NCBI RefSeq assembly: GCF_020447265.1
Contig: NZ_JAJADR010000001.1
Span: 1,178,001-1,242,000 of the forward strand
Direction of reading: 5' to 3'
From: Hymenobacter lucidus
GTDB lineage: Bacteria; Bacteroidota; Bacteroidia; Cytophagales; Hymenobacteraceae
DNA: 64,000 nt
The notes under the pieces are model-generated. The model made no database searches, was not told the origin of the DNA, and saw nothing but the letters and a program-made list of their open reading frames with translations. Both the position numbers and the translations under genes were made by a program. Shown here piece by piece: positions 16,168 through 24,258 of the stretch (its first letter is position 1; each line of letters begins with the position of its first letter).

Positions 16168-16878
16168 ATGAAAACTCTTCATTCGTATATCGCAGCTATG
16201 ATGGCAGTGCTGCTGCTGGGCACCAACTACGCCCAGGCTCAGACCACGACCACCACGGAAAAGAAGCCCTGGAGCAAAACGGCTAAAGGCGCTGTAATTG
16301 GTGGCTTGGGTGGGGCTGCCGGCGGTGCCGTATTGGGCCGCGTAATCGGTGGCAAATCGGGTACTGCTAAAGGCGCTATCATTGGGGCCGTAGTAGGTGG
16401 CGGTGCCGGTGCTCTCATTGGCCGTCGGATGGATAAGCAGGCTGCTGAGCTGAAAAAGGAAATGGCTGGTGCCCGCGTAGAACGTGTGGGTGAAGGCATC
16501 AAAATTACCTTCGACTCAGGTCTGCTGTTTGCCAAGAACTCGGCTGCCCTGACCTCGACGGCCCAGGATAACATTGCTGAGCTGGCTAAAACCCTCATCA
16601 AGTACAACGACACCAACGTCATCGTGGAAGGCCACACCGATACCAGCGGTTCGGACGCCATCAACGACCCACTGTCGCAGCGCCGGGCCCAGGCCGTGGC
16701 CAACTACGCACAGCAGCAGGGTGTAGATGCTTCGCGCTTCACCGTATCGGGCTACGGCTCGAAGCAGCCCATTGCCGACAACTCGACCGAAGCTGGTCGG
16801 ATTGCTAACCGCCGCGTGGAGGTTGCCATCTTCGCCAACGAGAAGCTGAAGAAAGCTGCTGAGAAAGGCACTATCTAA
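16168..16878 (+). CDS. OmpA-family protein with glycine zipper (non-lipidated paralogue)
   Basis: A 236-residue paralogue of the preceding OmpA lipoprotein. The glycine zipper (GAVIGGLGGAAGGAVLGRVI, GGAGALIGRRMDKQ) and OmpA domain (ITFDSGLLFAKNSAAL, NVIVEGHTDTSGSDAINDPL, LSQRRAQAVANY, NRRVEVAIFANEKLKKAAE) align along the whole length. The N-terminus differs: MKTLHSYIAAMMAVLLLGTNYAQAQ has a standard signal peptidase I site and no lipobox cysteine. It should sit in the outer membrane through its zipper segment rather than by a lipid. The ATG at 16168 begins the signal peptide; upstream codons are AT-rich leader. Confidence 0.88.
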   Translation: MKTLHSYIAAMMAVLLLGTNYAQAQTTTTTEKKPWSKTAKGAVIGGLGGAAGGAVLGRVIGGKSGTAKGAIIGAVVGGGAGALIGRRMDKQAAELKKEMAGARVERVGEGIKITFDSGLLFAKNSAALTSTAQDNIAELAKTLIKYNDTNVIVEGHTDTSGSDAINDPLSQRRAQAVANYAQQQGVDASRFTVSGYGSKQPIADNSTEAGRIANRRVEVAIFANEKLKKAAEKGTI

Positions 16879-16899
16879 GCATCAAGCTGATACAAGTAG

Positions 16900-16927
16900 A
16901 AAGGCGGTACCCTCGGGTGCCGCCTTT
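16900..16927 (+). terminator. Rho-independent terminator
   Basis: Stem AAAGGCGGTACCC / GGGTGCCGCCTTT with one G-T pair, 2-base apical gap and a T run, 21 bases after the second OmpA gene. Confidence 0.85.
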
Positions 16928-17009
16928 TTTTGTGCCTTTTGCCAAATAAGTCGGCCGTAATACAACGTACTCCTGCAACCCGGAATCCGTTGGGGCGGTA
17001 CAAGCAGGC

Positions 17010-17768
17010 ATGACCGATGCCTATTCGCTGCCACCCGCCGACAAGACCTGGCAAAATCACGTTATCCTCAACGAGTTCTTCGGTCCGCTGGACCCTGCGC
17101 CCCGCCGCACGCCCATGCGTGAGTTGATCAGCACCCTGCTCTCGCACCGCACCACCCACCGTGACGAGGAACTGGCTTACGACCGGATGCTGGAGGCTTT
17201 CGGGGATTGGGAGGGCGTGCTGGCCGCGCCCACGGCCGAGCTGGCCCACGCCATCCGAACCACTCGTTGGCCCGATACCCAGGCTCCGCGTATTCAGGAG
17301 ATCTTGCGCCGCATCAAGGCCGAGCATGGTAGCTTCACGCTGGACTTTCTAGCCGACTGGCCCGTGGAGAAAGGCCTGGAATGGCTGACGGATATGCCCG
17401 GTATCGGCCTGAAAACGGCTTCGCTGGTGCTGCTCTTCAACTACCAGAAACCGGTGCTGCCCGTCGATACCCACGTCCACCGGGTAGCGCAGCGCGTGGG
17501 CATGATTGGACCTAAAGTGTCGGTGGAAAAGGCGCACCAGCTACTGCTGGGCCAGCTGCCGAAGGATGCGCTGGTGCTGCTCAACTTTCATAAGCACAAC
17601 TACTGGCACGGGCAGCACATCTGCTTTTTCACCAAGCCCGACTGCCCGAACTGTCCGCTCAAAGGCTTCTGCAACTACTATCTGGAGCACTACGGGCCGG
17701 CTACGGCCGAGGCGCTGGCGGCCACACCCGAGCACTGGGACGTAGCCCGTGGGGAATTACAGCACTAG
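17010..17768 (+). CDS. Endonuclease III-like DNA glycosylase/AP lyase
   Basis: A 252-residue HhH-GPD superfamily base-excision-repair enzyme. The helix-hairpin-helix is MPGIGLKTASLVL, containing the lysine used for the lyase step in Nth, and the catalytic aspartate is in PVDTHVHRVAQR. A [4Fe-4S] cluster site with canonical spacing C-x6-C-x2-C-x5-C is present (CFFTKPDC, PNCPLKGFC). These features predict removal of oxidised pyrimidines followed by strand nicking. The N-terminal 30 residues and the block LLSHRTTHRDEELAYDRM mark it as an Nth-related subfamily rather than the main Nth. It is complete and convergent with a lipoprotein gene 3 bases away. Confidence 0.88.
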   Translation: MTDAYSLPPADKTWQNHVILNEFFGPLDPAPRRTPMRELISTLLSHRTTHRDEELAYDRMLEAFGDWEGVLAAPTAELAHAIRTTRWPDTQAPRIQEILRRIKAEHGSFTLDFLADWPVEKGLEWLTDMPGIGLKTASLVLLFNYQKPVLPVDTHVHRVAQRVGMIGPKVSVEKAHQLLLGQLPKDALVLLNFHKHNYWHGQHICFFTKPDCPNCPLKGFCNYYLEHYGPATAEALAATPEHWDVARGELQH

Positions 17769-17771
17769 CTC

Positions 17772-18269
17772 TTACCGCAGCTTGTTGAGGCGCACTTCCA
17801 ACGTATCGGCAAAAGGGTGTAGATAAGCAGGCAGGTTGCGCTTCTGGGTGTCAATTAGCCAGTGGCGGCGCTTGCCAGCCTGGTTTACTTCCACGTAATA
17901 ACCACCCCAGTCGCCAGCGTCCGGAGAGCCGATAACAGAGCCTTGCTCTTGCAGCAAACCGGCTGGTATCTGTTGGATCAGGTCTTTCACCAGATTGTAT
18001 TCGGCTTGGCTGCGGGCCACAAAAGTGCCGTTGTAGGGTGCATCGCTACTGGGGTATGTGTCTCTGGTGTCTTCCTGCAGCGTTTGGGCCTTCGTGTCGA
18101 GCTTATAGATGTCAATGCATCCTTCGCCGGCACACTCACCGTAAAAGGAGCCGAAAAGAATGGCGCTTTGGTCGAAATCAGTGCTTTTCTCAACATTTTC
18201 CTTGCCGCAGGCACTGAGGCCAACGGTAGCAAGAGCAGCAACAGATAGGTATAGCGTAAAGACTTTCAT
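17772..18269 (-). CDS. Hypothetical lipoprotein
   Basis: A 165-residue protein with a clear lipoprotein signal peptide (MKVFTLYLSVAALATVGLSAC, lipid-modified cysteine at residue 21). The mature part includes FGSFYGECAGEGCIDIYKL with a possible disulfide pair, then a mixed alpha/beta region ending in DTLEVRLNKL. No family motif was recognised. Its stop lies 3 bases from the end of the convergent endonuclease III-like gene with no terminator between them, so antisense overlap of the two transcripts is possible. Function unknown. Confidence 0.72.
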   Translation of the reverse strand: MKVFTLYLSVAALATVGLSACGKENVEKSTDFDQSAILFGSFYGECAGEGCIDIYKLDTKAQTLQEDTRDTYPSSDAPYNGTFVARSQAEYNLVKDLIQQIPAGLLQEQGSVIGSPDAGDWGGYYVEVNQAGKRRHWLIDTQKRNLPAYLHPFADTLEVRLNKLR

Positions 18270-18386
18270 CGGTAAAGAGTAAAGGTGAGAAGAGCCGCGC
18301 CGAACAGAATTAGTTGCATGCTGTTACCAGCCACATCTTCCTGCCTCGATACGCCCTGCCTGCTACTGCGTACCTTTAGCCTTACT

Positions 18387-19370
18387 ATGCGTCTAGTTCG
18401 TCATCCGGTGCTCTGCAATTATTACGTTACGTACCGGTGCAATGCGCGCTGTTCGTTCTGTGATATCTGGGAGAAACCTTCCCCGTATATTCAGCTGGCC
18501 GATGTGGAGCAGAACCTGCGCGACCTCAAGCGCCTGGGCGTCAGCGTAGTCGATTTTACCGGCGGGGAGCCACTGCTGCACCGCCAGATTCACGAATTCG
18601 TGGGCCTGGCACACGATATGGGCTTCATCACGACGCTGACCACCAATTGCCTGCTATACCCGAAGTACGCGGAGAAGCTGCGCGGCAAGGTCGACATGCT
18701 GCACTTTTCCCTGGATGCATCGGAAAAGGAAGTACACGACAAAGGCCGGGGCGTGGCCTGCTACGACTTCGTGCTCGAAAGCATTCGGGTGGCCAAAGAG
18801 CTGGGGGAGCGGCCCGATATTCTCTTTACCGTGTTCCGCGAAAACCTGCACGACCTGGAGGCCGTGTACCGGGATATTGCCCAACCCAACGGCCTGATGC
18901 TCATCATCAATCCTGCCTTTGAGTACAACACCGTGGAAACCGGCGAGCAACTGACACCCGCCGAGCTGGACTATCTGTCGGCTTTCGGTAAAAAGCGTGG
19001 TGTATACCTCAACGAAGCCTTTATTCAACTGCGTAAGGATGGCGGCAACCACGTGGCCGCCCCCATTTGCAAGGCGGCCAGCACCACGCTCGTCATTTCG
19101 CCTTCCAACGAGCTGGTGGTGCCTTGCTACCACTTGGGCGAACAGAAATTTCCGATTCAGGGCCAGCTCTACGACCTTTACCACACCCCCGAGGTAGGCC
19201 GCATGATAGCCCTGGAAGGCCGCCTGCCACAGTGCGAGGGCTGCACCATCAACTGCTACATGCAGCCCAGCTTCGCCGTCGAAATCAACAAATACTTCTG
19301 GCAGGCCCTGCCCAGTACCCTCAAGTACAACGTGCAGAAAGGCACCTGGAAGCGCATGCTCACAAGGTGA
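18387..19370 (+). CDS. Radical SAM protein
   Basis: A 327-residue radical SAM enzyme. The [4Fe-4S] motif is CNARCSFC (C18, C22, C25), followed by the SAM-binding block DFTGGEPLLH. The barrel includes TTLTTNCLLYPKYAEKL and MLHFSLDASEKEVHDKGRG. The C-terminal region carries extra cysteines (VVPCYHLGEQ, CEGCTINCYMQPSF) that look like an abbreviated SPASM-type auxiliary-cluster site. The substrate cannot be inferred, and no peptide precursor gene was noticed next to it. The ATG at 18387 is chosen since upstream residues are not conserved in type. TACCTTTA at 18371-18378 is a near match to the -7 promoter element. Confidence 0.87.
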   Translation: MRLVRHPVLCNYYVTYRCNARCSFCDIWEKPSPYIQLADVEQNLRDLKRLGVSVVDFTGGEPLLHRQIHEFVGLAHDMGFITTLTTNCLLYPKYAEKLRGKVDMLHFSLDASEKEVHDKGRGVACYDFVLESIRVAKELGERPDILFTVFRENLHDLEAVYRDIAQPNGLMLIINPAFEYNTVETGEQLTPAELDYLSAFGKKRGVYLNEAFIQLRKDGGNHVAAPICKAASTTLVISPSNELVVPCYHLGEQKFPIQGQLYDLYHTPEVGRMIALEGRLPQCEGCTINCYMQPSFAVEINKYFWQALPSTLKYNVQKGTWKRMLTR

Positions 19371-19465
19371 GGCGGTGAAGTTGTGAAGAGTGAAATTGTG
19401 TAGAAGGCGCCAAAGCTCATTTTAGGATGTAAATTCACACCTTCGCCTTTCACAATTTTACCGGT
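19371..19465. repeat. Imperfect palindromic repeat filling the intergenic gap (TGAAGTTGTGA family)
   Basis: The 95 bases between the radical SAM stop codon and the next ATG carry GGTGAAGTTGTGAAG and GTGAAATTGTG on the left, and TTCACACCTTC and TTTCACAATTTTACC on the right, forming an imperfect inverted repeat. CACAACTTCACCG on the reverse strand also occurs at 63.8 kb, and CACAACTTCACC at 49.7 kb. Confidence 0.6.
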
Positions 19466-19984
19466 ATGCCTGCTCTGATTCTGCCCGTTCGAGGCGTTCT
19501 ACCCACGCTGGGTGCCAACTGCTTCGTGGCCGATAACGCCACCATCATCGGCGACGTGGTGCTGGGTGTCGACTGTACCGTGTGGTTCAACGCCGTTATT
19601 CGGGGCGACGTGAACAGTATCCGCATTGGGGCCAAAACCAACATTCAGGATGGGGCGGTGCTGCACTGTACCTACCAGAAGGCCGCTACCACAGTGGGCA
19701 CCCGGGTCAGCATCGGCCACAAGGCCATTGTGCACGGTTGCACCATCGAGGACGATGTGCTCATCGGTATGGGCTCCATCATCATGGACCAGGCCGTGGT
19801 GGGCGCGGGCTGCATTATTGCCGCCGGGGCCGTGGTGCTCGAGAATACGCACTGCGAGCCGGGTTACCTGTACGCTGGGATTCCGGCCCGAAAGATAAAG
19901 CCCGTAACAGAGGAACAGCGCGCCAACATCAGCCGCACCGCCGACAACTACATGCTGTATGCCAGCTGGCTAAAGCCGGAATAA
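19466..19984 (+). CDS. Gamma-carbonic anhydrase family protein
   Basis: A 172-residue left-handed beta-helix protein made of hexapeptide repeats. Family hallmarks are VWFNAVIRGDVNSIRIG, TNIQDGAVLHC and the metal-binding histidines H67, H85 and H90 (LHC, SIGHKAIVHGC). These trimeric proteins bind zinc or iron at subunit interfaces; some hydrate CO2 while others (YrdA/PaaY types) have other or unproven activity. The proton-shuttle glutamates of the archaeal Cam enzyme were not recognised, so activity is uncertain. The length is typical. Confidence 0.87.
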   Translation: MPALILPVRGVLPTLGANCFVADNATIIGDVVLGVDCTVWFNAVIRGDVNSIRIGAKTNIQDGAVLHCTYQKAATTVGTRVSIGHKAIVHGCTIEDDVLIGMGSIIMDQAVVGAGCIIAAGAVVLENTHCEPGYLYAGIPARKIKPVTEEQRANISRTADNYMLYASWLKPE

Positions 19985-20000
19985 TCCCAACCGTAAAAGA

Positions 20001-20036
20001 AAAAAGGCCCGGCTGCGCAGCAGTCGGGCCTTTTTT
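20001..20036. terminator. Bidirectional terminator
   Basis: Stem AAAAAGGCCCGGCTG / CAGTCGGGCCTTTTT (one G-T pair) between the convergent gamma-carbonic anhydrase and CNNM transporter genes, with A and T runs on both sides. Confidence 0.85.
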
Positions 20037-20052
20037 ATGGCTGAAGCCGTGG

Positions 20053-21381
20053 TTATAAATTCAGGGCTTCATCAGTGGTTTCGCGCTCTTCGCTGGTCGT
20101 TACGCGCAGCTGCACCAGCTCCACGGCACGGCGGGAGCGTTTCATCACCCGGAACTCGTAGTTGTCGAGTACGGCCACGTCGCCGACTTCCGGAATGTTG
20201 CCGTAAATCACATTGAGCAAGCCACCTACCGTTTCGTAGTCTTCGCCTTCAGGCAAAGGGAAAGGTAGGTACTCGTTGGCGTCGGAAATGGAGGTGGAGG
20301 TGTTGACGCGGTAATCGGTTTCCGAAATCTTCTCTACCACGGGCACCTCGTTGTCGTACTCATCCTGGATTTCGCCTACCAGCTCTTCCATAATGTCCTC
20401 AATAGTGACAATGCCCGACACACCGCCAAACTCATCCGAGACGATGGCCATGTGCATGTGTTTGCGCTGGAACTGGCGCAGCAGCCGGTTGATTTTCTTG
20501 GTTTCGGGTACGAAATAGGCTGGTCGCATGATCTTGGACAGCACGATGGGCTCGTTGCGGCGGATAATCTGCAGCAAATCCTTCACGTAGAGCACGCCCA
20601 CGATGTTGTCGATATTGTCCTCGAACACCGGAATGCGCGAATAGCCTTCGTTGTACACGATTTCCAAGACGGCATCCTGGGCCGTATTCACGTCGATGGC
20701 CGAGAGCTTGGTGCGGGGCACCATAATCTGCTTCACCATCCGGTCGTTGAACTCGAATACGTTTTCAATCAGCTCGTGCTCCGAATCCTGAATTTCGCCG
20801 CTCTGCTTGCTTTGGTCCAGCAGCATGCGCAACTCCTCCGACGTGTGCACTTCGGTGCCATGGGTGGCCGTGCCGCCAAAGAAGCCAGCTACGATGTTGG
20901 AAAGCCGGTCGAGCAGCCAGATGAGGGGGAAGGTGATAAAGGCAAACGCCCGCAGCGGAATGGCAATAGCCATCGACGTAGTTTCGGGCTTCTGAATGGC
21001 CAGCACCTTGGGTGCCTGCTCACCCAGTACAATGTGCAGGATGGTAATGAGGGTGAACGAGGTGGCCAGCGCAATCTGATGCACAGCCGCGTCGGAGAGG
21101 GTGATGCCGAGCTGATGGATAATGGCCAGCACTACTTCTGCCACCACACTTTCTCCGATCCAGCCCAAAGCCAGCGAAGCCAGGGTGATGCCGAGCTGAG
21201 TAGCCGATAAATAGAAGTTCAGATCGTGCAGCATGCTCTGCACCAGCTTGGCCAGGCGGTTACCACTCTGGGCCTTTATGTCGATCTGCGAGATGCGGAC
21301 TTTAACGAAGGCAAACTCTGCTGCCACAAAAAAGCCGTTCAGCAATACCAGCAGAACGGTAAATAGGATGTTTAAGATCAT
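20053..21381 (-). CDS. CNNM/CorC-type transporter with CBS domains
   Basis: A 442-residue inner-membrane protein of the hemolysin C / CNNM family, linked to magnesium or cobalt efflux. Order: DUF21 transmembrane domain at about 1-200 (NILFTVLLVLLNGFFVAAEF, ATQLGITLASLALGWIGE, VLGEQAPKVLAIQ); two CBS domains at about 215-345 (VKQIMVPRTKLSAID, YSRIPVFEDNIDNIVGVLYV, MHMAIVSDEFGGVSGIVTIE); and a CorC/HlyC C-terminal domain (VGGLLNVIYGNIPEVGD). The ATG at 21381 starts the first membrane helix; the frame to 21552 adds 57 non-hydrophobic residues and is rejected. A matching -7 promoter element lies 44 bases upstream. Confidence 0.9.
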   Translation of the reverse strand: MILNILFTVLLVLLNGFFVAAEFAFVKVRISQIDIKAQSGNRLAKLVQSMLHDLNFYLSATQLGITLASLALGWIGESVVAEVVLAIIHQLGITLSDAAVHQIALATSFTLITILHIVLGEQAPKVLAIQKPETTSMAIAIPLRAFAFITFPLIWLLDRLSNIVAGFFGGTATHGTEVHTSEELRMLLDQSKQSGEIQDSEHELIENVFEFNDRMVKQIMVPRTKLSAIDVNTAQDAVLEIVYNEGYSRIPVFEDNIDNIVGVLYVKDLLQIIRRNEPIVLSKIMRPAYFVPETKKINRLLRQFQRKHMHMAIVSDEFGGVSGIVTIEDIMEELVGEIQDEYDNEVPVVEKISETDYRVNTSTSISDANEYLPFPLPEGEDYETVGGLLNVIYGNIPEVGDVAVLDNYEFRVMKRSRRAVELVQLRVTTSEERETTDEALNL

Positions 21382-21424
21382 AGATGCGGGGCACGGCTCG
21401 ACCGGCCTGGCTCCCTTTATGCTA

Positions 21425-21432
21425 CAAAAGTA
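21425..21432 (-). promoter_or_regulatory. Candidate -7 promoter element (TACTTTTG on minus strand)
   Basis: The plus-strand CAAAAGTA reads TACTTTTG on the minus strand, matching TAnnTTTG, 44 bases upstream of the CNNM transporter ATG. The nearest TTG is too close for a -33 box. Confidence 0.4.
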
Positions 21433-21606
21433 CGAGATTCTGTCCAAGCGGTTCCGGCTCAGTTGCAATCCGCCGGAAAACGCGGCTCGAAAATGCCCGG
21501 GCAGCCGCCCGCCGATGGCCCGTAAGCAGCCTTCGTAGCAAGATTGTGACACTTCCTGCCGTACTTTGTTTATTCCTCAACGTTGTCGTTGTTTTAACTC
21601 TGCCTC

Positions 21607-23823
21607 ATGCTTTTTAGTAAAAAAATAGTGCTGTCGGTATGGCTGCTGCTCTTGCTGGTAGCCTCGGCCACCGCTCAGGTGCTCACGCCGGCCAAGCTCG
21701 CCACGGCCGTTAGTCAGCCCACAGCCAAAGTGGGGGAGGAGCTCGACATCATCGTCAATGCCCGCATCGATAATACCTGGCACCTCTACGCCACCGACTT
21801 CGACCCCGACCTGGGGCCTACGGTTTTCACCTTCAGTTTCGCCAAAAGCCCGGCCTACGCGCTGGTGGGCAAGCCCAAGTCGGTAGGTGCCCAAAAGCAC
21901 TTCGACGAGGTGTTTAAGGGCGACGTGACCTACTTCGAGAAAACCGGCCAGATCCGGCAGCGCATCAAGGTATTGCAGCCCGGCCCGCTCACCATCAAGG
22001 CCGACGTGGAGTACCAGAGCTGCACCGACGTAGACGGCCGCTGCATTCCCGGCAATGAAACGCTGAGCTTCGGCCCCATTGAAGTAACGGGCACCGCCGC
22101 CCAGGCCGCGCCGGCCGCTGCCACACCCGCTACCGGTGCCGTAGCTCCGGCCGCCCCGGGCGCTATTAGTGCTACCGCCGCCACCACTGCTGCGCCCGAT
22201 ACCGCCACCGTTGCCGCTGTTACTCCCGTAGCTCCTAACACGACAGCTGCCACTGCTGGTGTCGTGGCCCCAGCTGCCTCGGAAGCTGCGGCTAGTAGCA
22301 GCATTCTGGCCGCAGCGCCTGCCAACGCGCCGGCTGGCACGGGCCTGAGCTTGTGGAAATACTTACTGTTGGCCTTCGGCGCGGGCTTGGTAGCCGTACT
22401 CATGCCCTGTGTGTACCCGATGCTGCCCATGACGGTGTCGTACTTCACCAACAACAGCCGCAGCCGGGGCGAGGCCATCAGCAAGGCGCTGGTCTACGGC
22501 TTGTCTATCATTAGCATCTATACCGGCGTAGGCGTGGTGCTCAGCCTGGTTTTCGGGGCCGACGCGGCCAACGTCATCAGCTCCCACTGGCTACCCAACC
22601 TGCTTTCCTTCGTCATCTTCCTGATTTTCGGCATGTCGTTTCTGGGCATGTTCGAAATCAATGCCCCCAGCAGCCTGGTCAATAAAGTAGATGCGCAGGC
22701 CGACAAGGGTGGCTGGTCGGGCCTGTTCTTCATGGCAGCCACGCTGGTACTCGTCTCGTTTTCCTGCACGGTGCCCATCGTGGGCTCGGTGGCTATTGCG
22801 GCGGCCAATGGCGAGCTGCTGCGCCCCACGCTCGGCATGCTGGCTTTTTCCACGGCCTTTGCCCTGCCCTTCGTGTTGTTTGCCTTGTTCCCGACCTGGC
22901 TGAAGTCGATGCCTCGCTCGGGCGGCTGGCTCAATACGCTGAAAGCCGTACTAGGCTTCGTGGAGCTGGCCATGGCCTTCAAGTTCCTAAGCTCCGCCGA
23001 CCTTTCCTACCACTGGGGGCTGCTGCCGCGGCCGGTGTTCCTGGCCATCTGGGTTGTGCTGGCCGGCCTGCTGGGCATGTATCTGCTGGGCAAAATCCGG
23101 CTGCCCCACGACAACGAGAGTACCAAGGTGAGCGTGCCCCACCTGCTGCTGTCGGCCGTGGCTTTTTCGTTTATGGCCTACATGGTGCCCGGCCTGTTTG
23201 GCGCTCCGCTCAACGGCCTGTCGGCGCTGGCCCCGCCCGCTACCCGTCAGGACTTCGCTTGGTTGAACAGCTCCGCTGGCGCGGCTGAATCAACGGCCTC
23301 GGCTACTACGCTGTGCAGCACCCCGCGCTTTGCCGACGAGCTGGAGCTGCCACACAACCTTTCCGGCTACTTCACGCTGCAAGAGGCGCTAGCCTGCGCC
23401 CGTGAACAGAACAAGCCCGTTTTCGTTGATTTCACGGGGCACAACTGCGGCAACTGCCGCGTAATGGAAGCCGCAGTATGGAGCGACCCGCGCGTGCTCA
23501 AGCGCCTGCGGGAAGATTTCGTGCTCGTAGCCCTCTATGCCGACGATAAAACCGAGCTGCCGGCCAGCCAGTGGTACACCTCGCCGCGCGACAAGCGGGT
23601 GAAAAAGACCTTGGGTGAGCAGAATCTGGATTTCCAGATCAGCCGCTTCAACATGAACGCCCAGCCTTACTACCTGCTGCTCGACCCGGCCAGCACTATC
23701 GAGAAGCCCGTGCTGCTGGCTCCGGCGGTGGCTTACGAGTCGGATGTGGCCAAGTTCCTACAGTTTCTGGATGCAGGTCTGGCCCAGCACCGGCAGCAAA
23801 GTCAGCCGGTAGCCAAGCGGTAG
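21607..23823 (+). CDS. dsbD: Thiol:disulfide interchange protein DsbD
   Basis: A 738-residue inner-membrane reductase that passes electrons from cytoplasmic thioredoxin to the periplasm. Order: signal peptide; an N-terminal DsbC-like domain with C139 and C146 (CTDVDGRC); an Ala/Thr/Pro-rich linker at about 160-245; an eight-helix membrane core with paired cysteines C268 (PCVYPMLP) and C387 (SCTVPIVG); and a C-terminal thioredoxin domain with CGNC (C614, C617). All three cysteine pairs expected for the electron relay are present. Downstream lies a long hairpin terminator. Thioredoxin, its likely donor, is encoded at 26343 but not in the same operon. Confidence 0.92.
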   Translation: MLFSKKIVLSVWLLLLLVASATAQVLTPAKLATAVSQPTAKVGEELDIIVNARIDNTWHLYATDFDPDLGPTVFTFSFAKSPAYALVGKPKSVGAQKHFDEVFKGDVTYFEKTGQIRQRIKVLQPGPLTIKADVEYQSCTDVDGRCIPGNETLSFGPIEVTGTAAQAAPAAATPATGAVAPAAPGAISATAATTAAPDTATVAAVTPVAPNTTAATAGVVAPAASEAAASSSILAAAPANAPAGTGLSLWKYLLLAFGAGLVAVLMPCVYPMLPMTVSYFTNNSRSRGEAISKALVYGLSIISIYTGVGVVLSLVFGADAANVISSHWLPNLLSFVIFLIFGMSFLGMFEINAPSSLVNKVDAQADKGGWSGLFFMAATLVLVSFSCTVPIVGSVAIAAANGELLRPTLGMLAFSTAFALPFVLFALFPTWLKSMPRSGGWLNTLKAVLGFVELAMAFKFLSSADLSYHWGLLPRPVFLAIWVVLAGLLGMYLLGKIRLPHDNESTKVSVPHLLLSAVAFSFMAYMVPGLFGAPLNGLSALAPPATRQDFAWLNSSAGAAESTASATTLCSTPRFADELELPHNLSGYFTLQEALACAREQNKPVFVDFTGHNCGNCRVMEAAVWSDPRVLKRLREDFVLVALYADDKTELPASQWYTSPRDKRVKKTLGEQNLDFQISRFNMNAQPYYLLLDPASTIEKPVLLAPAVAYESDVAKFLQFLDAGLAQHRQQSQPVAKR

Positions 23824-23960
23824 GTTATTTGTTCTACAACGCTTGCAACTTATCGGCGACGTTGCGACTCTGCCTGTTGGTGGATTTGCAAGTGCTGAAT
23901 CCTGACTTTAGCCGTTTGAATTGACCGGTAGCCTATAACTCACTTCGATTTATTCTAGCC

Positions 23961-24053
23961 AAGGCCCCAATAAAGCCACCATCTGGATTCTAAAGCCGGC
24001 CGCCCAACCAGAGAAGTCCAATTTTGCCGAAACCGGCTATTATGGGGCTTTTT
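23961..24053 (+). terminator. Long nested hairpin, probable dsbD terminator
   Basis: AAGGCCCCA at 23961-23969 pairs with TGGGGCTTT at 24043-24051 (one G-T pair), enclosing an inner AGCCGG/CCGGCT pairing, and is followed by a T run. The loop is long, so termination is likely but not certain. The bases between the dsbD stop and 23960 hold nothing recognisable. Confidence 0.55.
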
Positions 24054-24164
24054 CTGGCTGGGCTTTCGGCTTGTAGGTTTTTTTGGTTTCCTTTGCACCC
24101 GATTGGACGACGGATGCAGTGCCAGCGGACTGCTTTGCTAACAGCCTGCCTGTTAACACAGAAA

Positions 24165-24223
24165 AGGCTGCACCCACCCAGATGCAGCCTCTTGAATGAG
24201 GACGCACCCACCCAGATACGTCC
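24165..24223 (-). terminator. Tandem hairpins with an identical loop, downstream of the tRNA-like gene
   Basis: Read on the minus strand, two hairpins follow each other. The first has stem GGACGTA/TGCGTCC (24223-24200) and the second AGGCTGCA/TGCAGCCT (24190-24165); both enclose the same loop, TCTGGGTGGG. The second is followed by a TTTT run. One base pair of the first is G-T on the minus strand but would be an A-C mismatch in a plus-strand RNA, which favours minus-strand transcription. Confidence 0.6.
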
Positions 24224-24258
24224 CAGTTTTTCCCTCCTCACATTATCCAACAAATCAG

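Noticed and set aside
18387..19370. Radical SAM gene as the core of a RiPP cluster
   Set aside because: No short precursor peptide, peptidase or exporter lies next to it; the neighbours are a lipoprotein and a carbonic anhydrase-like protein.
22086..22345. Low-complexity Ala/Thr/Pro coding stretch as a possible repeat element
   Set aside because: It is simply the linker between the periplasmic and membrane domains of DsbD.
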